This document shows, in pieces, positions 26,666 to 34,537 of a DNA stretch of 64,000 nt. Position numbers and translations under genes: made by a program. This DNA is from Streptomyces violens (GTDB taxonomy: Bacteria; Actinomycetota; Actinomycetes; Streptomycetales; Streptomycetaceae). The stretch is from NCBI RefSeq assembly GCF_000717745.1, contig NZ_JOBH01000006.1, positions 62,001 to 126,000 of the forward strand, in the 5' to 3' direction. Within the stretch, counting starts at the first letter, position 1. Each line of letters starts with the position of its first letter. The notes under the pieces are model-generated. The model ran no database searches. It saw only the letters and a list, made by a program, of their open reading frames with translations, and had not been told where the DNA came from.

Positions 26666-26998
26666 ATGCCGCGAGGTTCCAGCAACAAGCGCGAGCGTCA
26701 GTACGAGCACATCAAGGAAGGCGCCCAGAAGCGGGGCACCTCGACCGGCCGGGCGAAGGAGATCGCCGCGCGCACGGTCAACAAGGAGCGGGCCCGCACC
26801 GGCGAGTCGAAGACGGCGAGCAAGTCCTCCACGCAGGACAGCAAGTCGGCGTCGCAGCGCGGCGGCCAGCGCTCCGGCAACCGCACCGGCCCCAAGGGCC
26901 CGACGAAGGACCAGCTCTACAACGAGGCCAAGAAGAAGAACATCGACGGCCGCTCCTCGATGAGCAAGGACGAACTGGCCAAGGCCCTCGGCCGCTGA
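26666..26998 (+). CDS. Small basic protein with C-terminal Rho-N-like motif
   Basis: A 110-residue, highly basic, low-complexity protein. The N-terminal part (PRGSSNKRERQYEHIKEGAQ, RAKEIAARTVNKERA) is the conserved block of a family usually labelled plasmid stabilization protein, a name with little support. A Ser/Lys/Gln-rich linker follows, then KDQLYNEAKKKNIDGRSSMS and KDELAKALGR, which resembles the small helical SAP/Rho-N nucleic-acid-binding module. The start is the ATG at 26666 after GAGGAGA. A nucleic-acid-binding role is plausible, function unknown. Confidence 0.75.
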   Translation: MPRGSSNKRERQYEHIKEGAQKRGTSTGRAKEIAARTVNKERARTGESKTASKSSTQDSKSASQRGGQRSGNRTGPKGPTKDQLYNEAKKKNIDGRSSMSKDELAKALGR

Positions 26999-27002
26999 TC
27001 GG

Positions 27003-28379
27003 TCACAGACCGCCCGCGCCGCGCCCGGCCGGTGCGGCGTCCCGGTCGTGGGCGCGCCGCCCCGCGACATACGTGGCGCGCACCGCACGGTCGTCGCCCA
27101 TCGCCGCCAGGACGAACAGCAGCTCCTCGATGTCCTCGGCGCGCGCCGCGCGCCGGGCGAGCAGCGGAGTGGCCCGGGGATCGAGCACCACGAAGTCCGC
27201 CTCCTGCCCGGGGGCGAGGGAGCCGACGGTGTCCGCGAGACCCAGCGCCGCGGCGCCGCCCCGCGTGGCCAGGTAATACGCCTGTACCGCGTCGATCGGG
27301 GCACCGCACAGCGCGGCGGCCTTGTACGCCTCGTACACCGTCGAGAGCATCGAGAAGGTGGGGCCCGCGCCGACGTCCGTGCCGAGCCCGACGGTCACCG
27401 GGTGCGGGCCGCCCGCGGTCTCGCGCGCCGGGAACAGCCCGCTGCCAAGGGCCAGGTTGGAGCCGGGGCAGTGGGCCAGCGCGGTGCCGGTGGCGGCGCA
27501 GCGGGCGCGCTCGGCGGGGGAGAGGTGGACGCCGTGGGCGAGCACCGCACCCGGCCCGAGCAGCCCGTAGTGGTCGTAGATGTCGAGGTAGCCGGCGCGG
27601 CCGGGGAAGAGCGAGCGGGCCCACTCGACCTCGTCGGGCGTCTCCGAGACATGGGTGTGCAGCAGGGTGCCCGGGTGCTCCCGCCACAGCGCGGCTGCCG
27701 CTTCGAGCTGTTCCGGTGTACTGCTGGGCGCGAAGCGGGGCGTGATCGCGTACTGGGCGCGGCCCTTGCCGTGCCAGCGGGTGAGCAGCGCCTTGGACTC
27801 CTCGTAACCGCTGTGCGCCGTGTCGAGCAGTGCGGCGGGCGAGTTGCGGTCCATCAGGACCTTGCCGCAGGCGATCCGCAGATTCCGCCGGGCCGCCTCC
27901 TCGAACAGCGCGTCGGCGGACTCCGGGTGGACCGAGCCGAAGACCAGCGCGGTGGTCGTACCGTTGCGCAGCAGCGCGTCGCAGAAGACGGCGGCGGCCT
28001 CGCGCGCGTACCGGCCGTCCGCGAACCGCTCCTCCTCCGGGAACGCGCGCTGCTCCAGCCACCCCATCAGGTCGGCGCCGAAGGCCGCCATGACATCGGT
28101 CTGCACGCAGTGGACGTGGGTGTCGACGAACCCGGGGAGGATGACGTGGTCCGGGTAGTGGGCGGGGCTGACGTCCGCGGGGAGCAGGTGGCGCAGCGCG
28201 GCGTACTCGCCCGCCGCCGTGATCCGGCCCTCCGCGCAGACCAGCAGCCCGTCCTCCGTGTACGAGAGCGCCTCGTCGCGGCCGGCGCGGAACGGGTCGG
28301 CCGGGAAGCGGACGAGCGGCCCGCGTACGGCGGTGACGGCCGGGCCGGTACCCGCGTCGGCGTCGGTGGCGGTGGTCAT
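27003..28379 (-). CDS. guaD: Guanine deaminase-type amidohydrolase
   Basis: A 458-residue metal-dependent amidohydrolase. The opening LPGFVDTHVHCVQTDVMAAF with the zinc-ligand HVH, FAPSSTPEQL, TLLHTHVSETPDEVEW and the late metal ligand in GLGTDVGAGPTFSML match bacterial guanine deaminase, which converts guanine to xanthine and ammonia in purine catabolism. 8-oxoguanine deaminase or another purine deaminase cannot be excluded. The ATG at 28379 is chosen (GGAGG eight bases upstream) over a GTG at 28388. The MarR regulator ends 40 bases upstream on the same strand and probably controls it. Confidence 0.85.
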   Translation of the reverse strand: MTTATDADAGTGPAVTAVRGPLVRFPADPFRAGRDEALSYTEDGLLVCAEGRITAAGEYAALRHLLPADVSPAHYPDHVILPGFVDTHVHCVQTDVMAAFGADLMGWLEQRAFPEEERFADGRYAREAAAVFCDALLRNGTTTALVFGSVHPESADALFEEAARRNLRIACGKVLMDRNSPAALLDTAHSGYEESKALLTRWHGKGRAQYAITPRFAPSSTPEQLEAAAALWREHPGTLLHTHVSETPDEVEWARSLFPGRAGYLDIYDHYGLLGPGAVLAHGVHLSPAERARCAATGTALAHCPGSNLALGSGLFPARETAGGPHPVTVGLGTDVGAGPTFSMLSTVYEAYKAAALCGAPIDAVQAYYLATRGGAAALGLADTVGSLAPGQEADFVVLDPRATPLLARRAARAEDIEELLFVLAAMGDDRAVRATYVAGRRAHDRDAAPAGRGAGGL

Positions 28380-28419
28380 GGCGGACACCTCCGGGGGCGG
28401 ACCCGGGCCCGGCGCGCGC

Positions 28420-28929
28420 TCAGGGCGTGCTCGGGGCGGACCAGCCCAAGGGGTACGGGTCGGATCCGGCGGCCGGGGGTTCGCCGGCCGCGGTGGCGAA
28501 GGCGGTCAGCGCCGCCACGATGCTGGCGCGCTGGGCGGCGGGCATCCGCTCGACGATCTCCGCGATCTCGGCGTGCCGCCGCTCGGTGACGTCCTCGACG
28601 AGGTGCCGTCCCGCCACGGTCAACTGCACTATCGTCTCGCGGCGGTTGCCGGGATTGACCCTGCGGTCCACGAAACCGGCCGCTATCAGCCGGTCGATCA
28701 TGCGCATCGCCGTGGACGGATTGACCCTCAGCAGCTCCGCGACGACCACGAGCTTCGCGGCGCCGTGCGCGGACAGCGCGACGAGCAGCCGGAACTGCGG
28801 CAGCGTCACCGTCCCCTCCACCGCGGCCAGCGAGCGCGCCGAGACGGCCACCAGCACGCGGGATGCGGTCAGCACAGTACGGGTCACCGCGTCCACGTCG
28901 TCCGGTGCCTGCCCGGCGTCCTCGGTCAT
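28420..28929 (-). CDS. MarR family transcriptional regulator
   Basis: A 169-residue winged helix-turn-helix regulator. The family core is visible: TLPQFRLLVALSAHGAAKLV, LRVNPSTAMRMIDRLIAAGF and VDRRVNPGNRRETIVQLTVA (the wing). It should bind a palindromic operator as a dimer and be released by a small ligand. It lies directly upstream of, and on the same strand as, the guanine deaminase gene (40-base gap), so autoregulation plus control of purine deamination is likely. Confidence 0.85.
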   Translation of the reverse strand: MTEDAGQAPDDVDAVTRTVLTASRVLVAVSARSLAAVEGTVTLPQFRLLVALSAHGAAKLVVVAELLRVNPSTAMRMIDRLIAAGFVDRRVNPGNRRETIVQLTVAGRHLVEDVTERRHAEIAEIVERMPAAQRASIVAALTAFATAAGEPPAAGSDPYPLGWSAPSTP

Positions 28930-28956
28930 GCCCCCTTTCTACGCTGTTCCACCGCG

Positions 28957-29451
28957 TCAGGGCAGGGGCGGGGACTCGTCGTCGTTGACGTTCTCGTCGT
29001 CCACGACATGCACCGCCGCCTCCTCGGCACCCGCGGCGCCGCCGTCGATGCCCACGTCCCGGGCGATGACGTCGTTGGCGTTCCGGCCGTGGTCCGGGAA
29101 GCCCTGGTCGCCGCTGACGAGGCGCCCGGCACGCTCCTCGCCGGCCTGCTCGTCCACCGGCTCACCGTCGCCGTCCGGCAGGTCACCGATGCCGTTGCCC
29201 TCGGGCGGTGCCACGTCCGGCACCTCCTTGGCCAGCCGCTCGTCCAGACTCTCGCCCGCGCGCTGCTCGTTCGCCGTCGTACCCGTCTGGTTCACCGCGA
29301 ACGGCTTCTCCGGCGGCGAGTAGCCCTCGTCGAGCTGCTGGTCGGCATCCGGCTCGTCGAGGGCGTCCTCCATGTCGAGGTCGTCGGGCTTGGCCGACAC
29401 GTCGTAGGCGGGCGGCTGGTACACCTCGTCACCCATCGCCTCGTCGGACAT
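28957..29451 (-). CDS. DUF5709 family acidic protein
   Basis: A 164-residue acidic, probably disordered protein of the streptomycete DUF5709 family. The signature DDLDMEDALDEPDADQQLDE and GYSPPEKPFAVNQTGTTANE is complete, followed by ERLAKEVPDV and a late GRLVSGDQGFPDHGRN. Function unknown; expression in stressed or sporulating cultures is often assumed but not shown here. The frame holds no membrane or signal segments. Upstream is a 428-base region without genes. Confidence 0.82.
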   Translation of the reverse strand: MSDEAMGDEVYQPPAYDVSAKPDDLDMEDALDEPDADQQLDEGYSPPEKPFAVNQTGTTANEQRAGESLDERLAKEVPDVAPPEGNGIGDLPDGDGEPVDEQAGEERAGRLVSGDQGFPDHGRNANDVIARDVGIDGGAAGAEEAAVHVVDDENVNDDESPPLP

Positions 29452-29879
29452 GGCCGCTCTCCTCTCCTGGACTGCCGTTCCGCAGCACGGGTGCCCGTTT
29501 CTGCACCGCTGCACCCACCCTGCGGAACCGTCACACCTCGTGCAAACGCAACTTCGGGCGGTCAGCGAGTACCCGTGTGTCACCGGCTCACCGCCCACTG
29601 TGAGAATGCGCACCCACTCGGCGGATCCCTTGGGGCGCAAGGGATCCACAGGGCATCCGCGGCAGGGTGACGGCGATCGCACCCCAAGAGCGTTTCCCCG
29701 GCCGCACCGTTGTGTGAAAGTCGAACCTTGTCGTGCCCGGGGCGTGCGCAGCAGCGCTCTCCTCCGGCCCGGCACCGACCGATTCTCGGCACTCCAGGCC
29801 CGCCACCGCACACAGCCGTGCCCGCGCGCCCGCCGAGCCGCTTTCCGAGCCTGACGGGCTCTTCACGAAGTGTTCTGCT
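29452..29879. other. 428-base region without a gene between divergent DUF5709 and MFS genes
   Basis: No convincing ORF was found. On the minus strand GGGTAC at 29569-29574 resembles a SigB -10 box, with CGGT 15 bases upstream (one mismatch to the -35), 118 bases before the DUF5709 start. A perfect 9-bp inverted repeat lies at 29623-29647. Nothing else was recognised. Confidence 0.5.
29623..29647. repeat. Perfect inverted repeat GGATCCCTT-N7-AAGGGATCC
   Basis: Two 9-base arms around a seven-base spacer in the upstream region of the MFS gene. It may be an operator for a dimeric regulator or an RNA hairpin. The distance of about 230 bases to the MFS start is long. Confidence 0.5.
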
Positions 29880-31457
29880 GTGCCTTCTCCCGTTCATGCT
29901 CCCGGCCGCATCCCCGCGCAGGCGACCGCACCCGAGAGTGCGACCGCCGCCGACTCCGCGGTCACCGCCGATCCCGTCGCCGATACCGCCGACCCGGCCG
30001 ATCCGGCCGGTGATCCACGGGGCGGCAAAGCCCCCTCCGCCGTACGCCGGTACACCGCGAACCTGAAGTACCTCTTCGGGCGCGGCCGTACGGGCGGCTC
30101 CGGCGGCGGCCACGCACCGTGGCGCTCGCTGCGCTACCGCAGCATGCGCTGGTGGTCGGTGGCCAACCTGGTCTCCAACGCCGGTACCTGGATGCAGCTG
30201 ACCGCCCAGAACCTGCTGGTGCTGCAGCTCACCGGGTCCGCCGCCGCCACCGGTCTGTCGCTCTCCGTACAGGCGGGCCCCGGCCTGCTCATGGGCCTGT
30301 TCGGCGGTGCGGTCGTGGACCGCTGGCCCCGTAAGGTCACCGCCGCGGTGAGCCAGTCCATGCTGGGCCTGGTCGCGTTCGCCACCGCCTTCCTGGTGGC
30401 CACCGACCAGCTCAACTACGGCATTCTCATGGCGCTGTCCGCCGTCACCGGCATCATCGCCACGGTCGACGGCCCTGCCACCTCGCTGCTCGGCAATGAC
30501 CTGGTACGCAAGGAGGACGTGCCCTCGGCGATCGCGGTCGGCTCGCTGGTGCACAGCGTGGGCCGGCTCGGCGGTACGGCGCTGGCCGGTGTGGCCGTCG
30601 GCGTGCTCGGCACGGGCGCCGCGTACGCCGCGAACGGTCTCTCCTTCCTCTTCGTCGCCGCGGTGATCCCTTTCCTGCGGCCGGTCAGCCAGGCGCTGCG
30701 GTCGCGCGGCGAAGCCTCCGACGATCGGCGGGCGCCGGTGAGCCTGGAGAAGGCCGCGAAGGCCGAGAACGCGCCGAAGCCCGCGGCAGAGTCTGTGGCG
30801 GAGCCGGTGGAAGCCGACCCCGAGCCCGCCATGACGGCGCGCGAGGGCGTGGCCTTCTTCATGCGCCGCCCGCGGCTGGTCGCGCTGGCCGTGATCACCG
30901 GCCTGAGCGCCATCTTCGGCCGGAACTACCAGCTCACCCTGGCCGTCCTGGTCACCGGGCCGCTCAGCGCGGGCGCCGGCGCGTTCGGCACGGTCTCCTC
31001 GGTCCTCGCGGCCGGTGGCATCGTCGGCGCGATCCTCGCCGCGCGGCTGCGCAAGCCCTCGGTCAAGCTCGTCGGCGCGCTGGCCGCCGCCGGTGGACTG
31101 CTCCAGGCCGTCGCGGGGCTCTCGCCCTCGCTCATCCTGCTGCTGGTCCTCGTGCTGCCGATGTCGGTGGTGGAGTCGGTCTCCGACACCGCGGGCACGA
31201 CTGTGCTGCAGACCGACCCGCCCGCGAACATGCGTGGCCGTGTGCTCGGCGTCTGGCGGAGCCTGAGCACGGGTTGGGGCCTGGTGGCCCCGCCGCTGCT
31301 CGGCCTCCTCATGGAGTGGGCCGGTGCGCGGGGCGCACTGGTGGCCGGCGGCCTGATCATCGCGGCCGTGACCGGCCTGGGCGCTGTGCTGCACGTCCGC
31401 AAGGGCACGATCCGGACCGCGCCGGCCACGGCGGCGGCCTACCGGACGGCTGCCTGA
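29880..31457 (+). CDS. MFS transporter (MFS_3/EntS-like exporter)
   Basis: A 525-residue major facilitator of the EntS-like exporter type. After an alanine/proline-rich cytoplasmic N-terminus of about 75 residues come about ten to twelve hydrophobic segments, starting WWSVANLVSNAGTWMQLTAQ, with VVDRWPRKVT (MFS motif A) after the second segment, a long central loop (about residues 280-320, rich in Glu/Ala/Pro) and a second half from LVALAVITGLSAIFGRNYQL. Related proteins export siderophores or drugs; the substrate is unknown. The start is uncertain: GTG at 29880 is chosen, though the frame is open to 29733. A near-perfect 16-bp hairpin terminator follows. Confidence 0.85.
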   Translation: MPSPVHAPGRIPAQATAPESATAADSAVTADPVADTADPADPAGDPRGGKAPSAVRRYTANLKYLFGRGRTGGSGGGHAPWRSLRYRSMRWWSVANLVSNAGTWMQLTAQNLLVLQLTGSAAATGLSLSVQAGPGLLMGLFGGAVVDRWPRKVTAAVSQSMLGLVAFATAFLVATDQLNYGILMALSAVTGIIATVDGPATSLLGNDLVRKEDVPSAIAVGSLVHSVGRLGGTALAGVAVGVLGTGAAYAANGLSFLFVAAVIPFLRPVSQALRSRGEASDDRRAPVSLEKAAKAENAPKPAAESVAEPVEADPEPAMTAREGVAFFMRRPRLVALAVITGLSAIFGRNYQLTLAVLVTGPLSAGAGAFGTVSSVLAAGGIVGAILAARLRKPSVKLVGALAAAGGLLQAVAGLSPSLILLLVLVLPMSVVESVSDTAGTTVLQTDPPANMRGRVLGVWRSLSTGWGLVAPPLLGLLMEWAGARGALVAGGLIIAAVTGLGAVLHVRKGTIRTAPATAAAYRTAA

Positions 31458-31474
31458 CAGGTATGTACACGCGA

Positions 31475-31509
31475 GAAGGGCCGGGACTCACCATGAGTCC
31501 CGGCCCTTC
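31475..31509. terminator. Strong hairpin terminator between MFS and HhH genes
   Basis: A perfect 16-bp inverted repeat beginning GAAGGGCCGGGACTCA with a three-base loop, 18 bases after the MFS stop. The converging gene ends at 31539, so it can serve both strands. Confidence 0.8.
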
Positions 31510-31538
31510 GGCGTCGCTCAGACGTGTCTTTCACCTCG

Positions 31539-32189
31539 CTACGACGTCTCCTCCTCGACGTCCTCCACCACGGACTTCTCCAGCGCTGCCCGGACCAGCG
31601 CCGCGGCCAGCGTGGCGGTATCGTCGTCGGACACCAGCCGCGCCAGCTCCTCGGGCTTCTTGGGCAGGCCGAGCCGCTCCGCGCCCTGCAGGGCCTTGCT
31701 GTCGATGTACGGGGCCAGGTCCCGCCACACGGCCTGGGCCTCGCGCAGGAAGATGTCCGCGCCGGCCGGGCCGAGCCCCGGAACCTGCTGCAGCAGTTCC
31801 TTCAGCCGCTCCACGTCCCCGCCGGCCTCGTCCCGCAGCCGCCGCAGGTCGCCGTGGTACTCGTCCAGCAGCAGCTGCGCGCCGTCCCCGAGCTGGGTGG
31901 AGGTGCGCTCGTCGTACCGGCGGTAGCTGCCCCGCCCCAGGGCGTCGACCCGCTGCTGCCAGGTCGCGTCCCGCATGGACCGGGCGTCCTTCATCCCCGC
32001 CTCGAAGAGCTCGCGCGCCGCGGCCACCGCCACCGAGGCCCGGATGCGCGCGCTGAGCAGACAGGAGAGCACGAGCAGCTGGTACAGCGGCTGCGGGGTG
32101 TCACGGAGCGTGATGCCCGCTTCCGCCGCGTAGGTCTGCCCGTGCGTCTCCAGCAGGGCCTGCACGGTCTTCCGCCGGTCACCCGTCAT
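31539..32189 (-). CDS. HhH-GPD-like DNA glycosylase/endonuclease III-related protein lacking the catalytic lysine
   Basis: A 216-residue helical protein of the endonuclease III/HhH-GPD superfamily. The N-terminal part (LYQLLVLSCLLSARIRASVA) matches the first helical domain, and the helix-hairpin-helix is LLQQVPGLGPAGADIFLREA followed by APYIDSKAL. In endonuclease III the HhH carries a catalytic lysine (LPGVGRKTA); here the equivalent position is alanine. The aspartate after the HhH is kept (YID). There is no C-terminal 4Fe-4S cysteine set. It may be a monofunctional glycosylase or a DNA-binding relic. GAAGGAG precedes the ATG; the LPFR gene ends 24 bases upstream. Confidence 0.72.
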   Translation of the reverse strand: MTGDRRKTVQALLETHGQTYAAEAGITLRDTPQPLYQLLVLSCLLSARIRASVAVAAARELFEAGMKDARSMRDATWQQRVDALGRGSYRRYDERTSTQLGDGAQLLLDEYHGDLRRLRDEAGGDVERLKELLQQVPGLGPAGADIFLREAQAVWRDLAPYIDSKALQGAERLGLPKKPEELARLVSDDDTATLAAALVRAALEKSVVEDVEEETS

Positions 32190-32213
32190 CGGCTCGTACT
32201 CCTTCGGGAGGGG

Positions 32214-32336
32214 CTAGCGGTGGGCGCCTCGCGAGGCGCCGCCGAAGAGCCGGGCGAGCGCGCGGAAGGGGAGGGTCACCACGGCGGCAAGGGTGCTGCC
32301 GATGGCCCGCAGTACGTCGGCGATGGCGCTGAGCAC
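32214..32336 (-). CDS. LPFR-motif small protein (40 residues)
   Basis: A micro-ORF from GTG at 32336 to TAG at 32214. AGGAGG sits four bases before the GTG. The peptide begins VLSAIADVLRAIGSTLAAVV and continues TLPFRALARLFGGASRGAHR. It is an amphipathic or hydrophobic helix followed by the LPFRALARLFGG block that defines a family of tiny streptomycete proteins (LPFR motif small protein). The basic end and hydrophobic start suggest membrane association. Function unknown. It lies between the pyruvyl-transferase-like gene (41 bases upstream) and the HhH gene on the same strand. Confidence 0.8.
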   Translation of the reverse strand: MLSAIADVLRAIGSTLAAVVTLPFRALARLFGGASRGAHR

Positions 32337-32377
32337 GATTCCTCCTCATATACGGGGAACTGTTCCTGTCCCTCGGG

Positions 32378-33319
32378 TTACCGGAATCGCGGAACGTAAT
32401 CATGGCCGGTGGGGCCCGCGGACCGTGCCATGAGCCGCGCCCGCCGCCCGGCCGCTGCCCGGCCGGCGGGGCTGAGGCACCACTCCCACCACCGGTCCAG
32501 CGTCTTCGGCGTCACCTCGTCCGCCGGGATCACCGCGGGCCAGCGCAGCGCCCGCGCCTGAGCCGTCACCTTCGCGCCGCCCAGTACGGGATCGACGGCC
32601 AGTACCGGCGTCCCGGCCCGGAGCCCCAGCACCATGCCGTGCAGCCGGTTGGTGACCACGGTGTCGAGCCGGGCGGCGAGTCCCATGAACTGCTCCGGGG
32701 TCGCGCAGTGCCGCCAGTCGTCGATGGCGAGCCGGGTGTCGGCGGCCACCCGGGTGCAGTCCAGCCGGGTGAGCCACTCGATCAGCGCTCCGCCGACCGT
32801 GTCGTGCCGCCGCCGCTCCGCGTACTCGCCCTGCCCGTACGTCAGCACCACCCCGGCCAGAGGTGGCACGGAGTGCAGCGGTGCCGCCGCGGCCAGGTCG
32901 ACGGCGGGTGCGGCGGCCGGTTCGTCCCGGGCGAAGACCCGGTCGAAGCCGGTCACCGCGGGGTCGCCGGGGTCGATGACGCTCACGCCGACGGCGAGCC
33001 GCCGGCATTCACTGAACTGCCGGTGCAGCCGCAGCAGTTGCTCCCCGTGTGCCGGGCCGCAGGTGAAGACGACGTGGCCGTACGCGGCGGGGTCGGCGGC
33101 GTCCAGCGGCATACGGTCCGGCGCGAAGCCACGGCTCCAGGCGGTGTCGTGCGCGATGCCGCACGCCGTGAGCGCCTGGGAGACCCGGCGCTGGGCCAGC
33201 GCGTCGCCGACCGTGACCTCGCCGTCGTCGAAGCTGAACCACCCGGTCAGCAGCGTCCGTCCGGGTCCTCCGGGACGGGCGAGCAGGTCGTCGGTCAGGG
33301 TGGTCAGGGGCTCTCGCAT
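32378..33319 (-). CDS. Polysaccharide pyruvyl transferase-like protein
   Basis: A 313-residue protein with the C-terminal part of the polysaccharide pyruvyl transferase family: MGLAARLDTVVTNRLHGMVL and GLRAGTPVLAVDPVLGGAKV, the TxRLHGxI-type motif of PssM/CsaB/WcaK-like enzymes. These add pyruvate ketals to sugars of exopolysaccharides or cell-wall polymers, but many family members are uncharacterised. The start is the ATG at 33319 after GAAGGAG. It is transcribed away from the glycan operon at 33479 with 159 bases in between, so it may modify the same glycan. Confidence 0.8.
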   Translation of the reverse strand: MREPLTTLTDDLLARPGGPGRTLLTGWFSFDDGEVTVGDALAQRRVSQALTACGIAHDTAWSRGFAPDRMPLDAADPAAYGHVVFTCGPAHGEQLLRLHRQFSECRRLAVGVSVIDPGDPAVTGFDRVFARDEPAAAPAVDLAAAAPLHSVPPLAGVVLTYGQGEYAERRRHDTVGGALIEWLTRLDCTRVAADTRLAIDDWRHCATPEQFMGLAARLDTVVTNRLHGMVLGLRAGTPVLAVDPVLGGAKVTAQARALRWPAVIPADEVTPKTLDRWWEWCLSPAGRAAAGRRARLMARSAGPTGHDYVPRFR

Positions 33320-33478
33320 GCCGTACTCCTTCGCGTTTGCGCGCACTCAGGACGCGCACTCAAGAGGCGTACCCGGACCGTCGCCGGTAGAACGGACGGA
33401 GATGTGTAAAAGCATGGAAATAGGACACTCAAGGTCCGTGCCACCCAGTGCCATGCCGCACGGAAAGGAGGACGACGC

Positions 33479-34525
33479 GTGACTGCCCTGCCCTTGCGAC
33501 CGACGTGGCGGCGTGCCGTCGTGACCGGAGGTGCCGGCTTCCTCGGTTCCCACCTCTGCGAACGCCTGCTGGAGAGCGACGTCGAGGTCGACTGCGTGGA
33601 CAACCTGTCCTCGGGATCGATGGACAACATCGAGCACCTGCTCGGCCGCCCCGGCTTCCGCTTCCTGGACCGGGACGTCTGCCTCCCGCAGTGCGTCGAC
33701 GAACTCCGCGGCCCCTACGACCTGGTCCTGCACTTCGCGTGCCCCGCCTCACCGGCCGACTACCTCCGGATGCCCCTGGAGACGCTCGACGTCGGGAGCC
33801 TCGGGACGCGGAACGCCCTGGCCATCGCGCACCGCGACAGCGCACGCCTCGTCCTCGCCTCCACCTCCGAGGTCTACGGCGACCCCCTCATGCACCCGCA
33901 GCGCGAGGACTACTGGGGGAACGTCAACCCGGTCGGCCCGCGCAGCGTGTACGACGAGTCCAAGCGGTTCTCCGAGGCACTGGTCACGGCGCACGTCGGC
34001 GCCAAGGGCACCAACGCCGGCATCGTGCGGATGTTCAACACCTACGGTCCGCGGATGCGGGCCCACGACGGCCGCGCCGTTCCCACGTTCATCTGCCAGG
34101 CGCTGGCCGGCGAACCGCTGACCGTGGCCGGCAGCGGCGAGCAGACCCGCTCGCTGTGCTACGTCGACGACACGGTCGACGGCGTGCTGCTGGTGGCCGC
34201 GAGCCGCGCGGTGCGCCCCGTCAACATCGGCGGCGGCGACGAGACGCCCATCGCCGAGATCGCGCGCCGCATCGTGGCGCTGACCGGCTCCCGGTCGGAG
34301 CTGCGGTACATCGAACGGCCCGAGGACGACCCCGAACGGCGGCGGCCCGACACCTCGCTGGCCCGCGAGATGTTCGGCTGGGAGCCGAAGGTCGCGTGGG
34401 AGGAAGGGATCAAGCGCACCATCGGCTACTTCGCGAGCCGCGACCCCCTTGAACGGCTCACCGCGCAGCCGGCAGCGGCTCCTCCCGCCCACGCCGCCCC
34501 GCCCGAAGAAGCCCCGCACCCGTGA
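33479..34525 (+). CDS. NAD-dependent sugar epimerase/decarboxylase of the UXS type
   Basis: A 348-residue extended SDR closest in pattern to UDP-glucuronate decarboxylase (UDP-xylose synthase). Signs are VVTGGAGFLGSHLCERLLES, CVDNLSSGSMDNIEHL, the HFACPASPADYLRMPLETLD block that is characteristic of UXS enzymes, the TSEVYGD motif, catalytic SVYDESKRFSEAL and RMFNTYGPRM. It is expected to act on a nucleotide sugar. No UDP-glucose dehydrogenase lies in the window to make UDP-glucuronate. It starts with GTG after AAGGAGG and leads a twelve-gene operon; the next gene begins 12 bases after the stop. Confidence 0.87.
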   Translation: MTALPLRPTWRRAVVTGGAGFLGSHLCERLLESDVEVDCVDNLSSGSMDNIEHLLGRPGFRFLDRDVCLPQCVDELRGPYDLVLHFACPASPADYLRMPLETLDVGSLGTRNALAIAHRDSARLVLASTSEVYGDPLMHPQREDYWGNVNPVGPRSVYDESKRFSEALVTAHVGAKGTNAGIVRMFNTYGPRMRAHDGRAVPTFICQALAGEPLTVAGSGEQTRSLCYVDDTVDGVLLVAASRAVRPVNIGGGDETPIAEIARRIVALTGSRSELRYIERPEDDPERRRPDTSLAREMFGWEPKVAWEEGIKRTIGYFASRDPLERLTAQPAAAPPAHAAPPEEAPHP

Positions 34526-34537
34526 ACGGATCACTCC

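Noticed and set aside
24308..27304. Open frame of 998 codons on the minus strand
   Set aside because: Antisense to the GH15 gene and the small basic protein gene; its first part is also out of frame with the guanine deaminase gene. No motifs.
29733..29879. Longer N-terminus for the MFS exporter from 29733
   Set aside because: The added 49 residues look like translated intergenic DNA. The GTG at 29880 is preferred, though with limited certainty.
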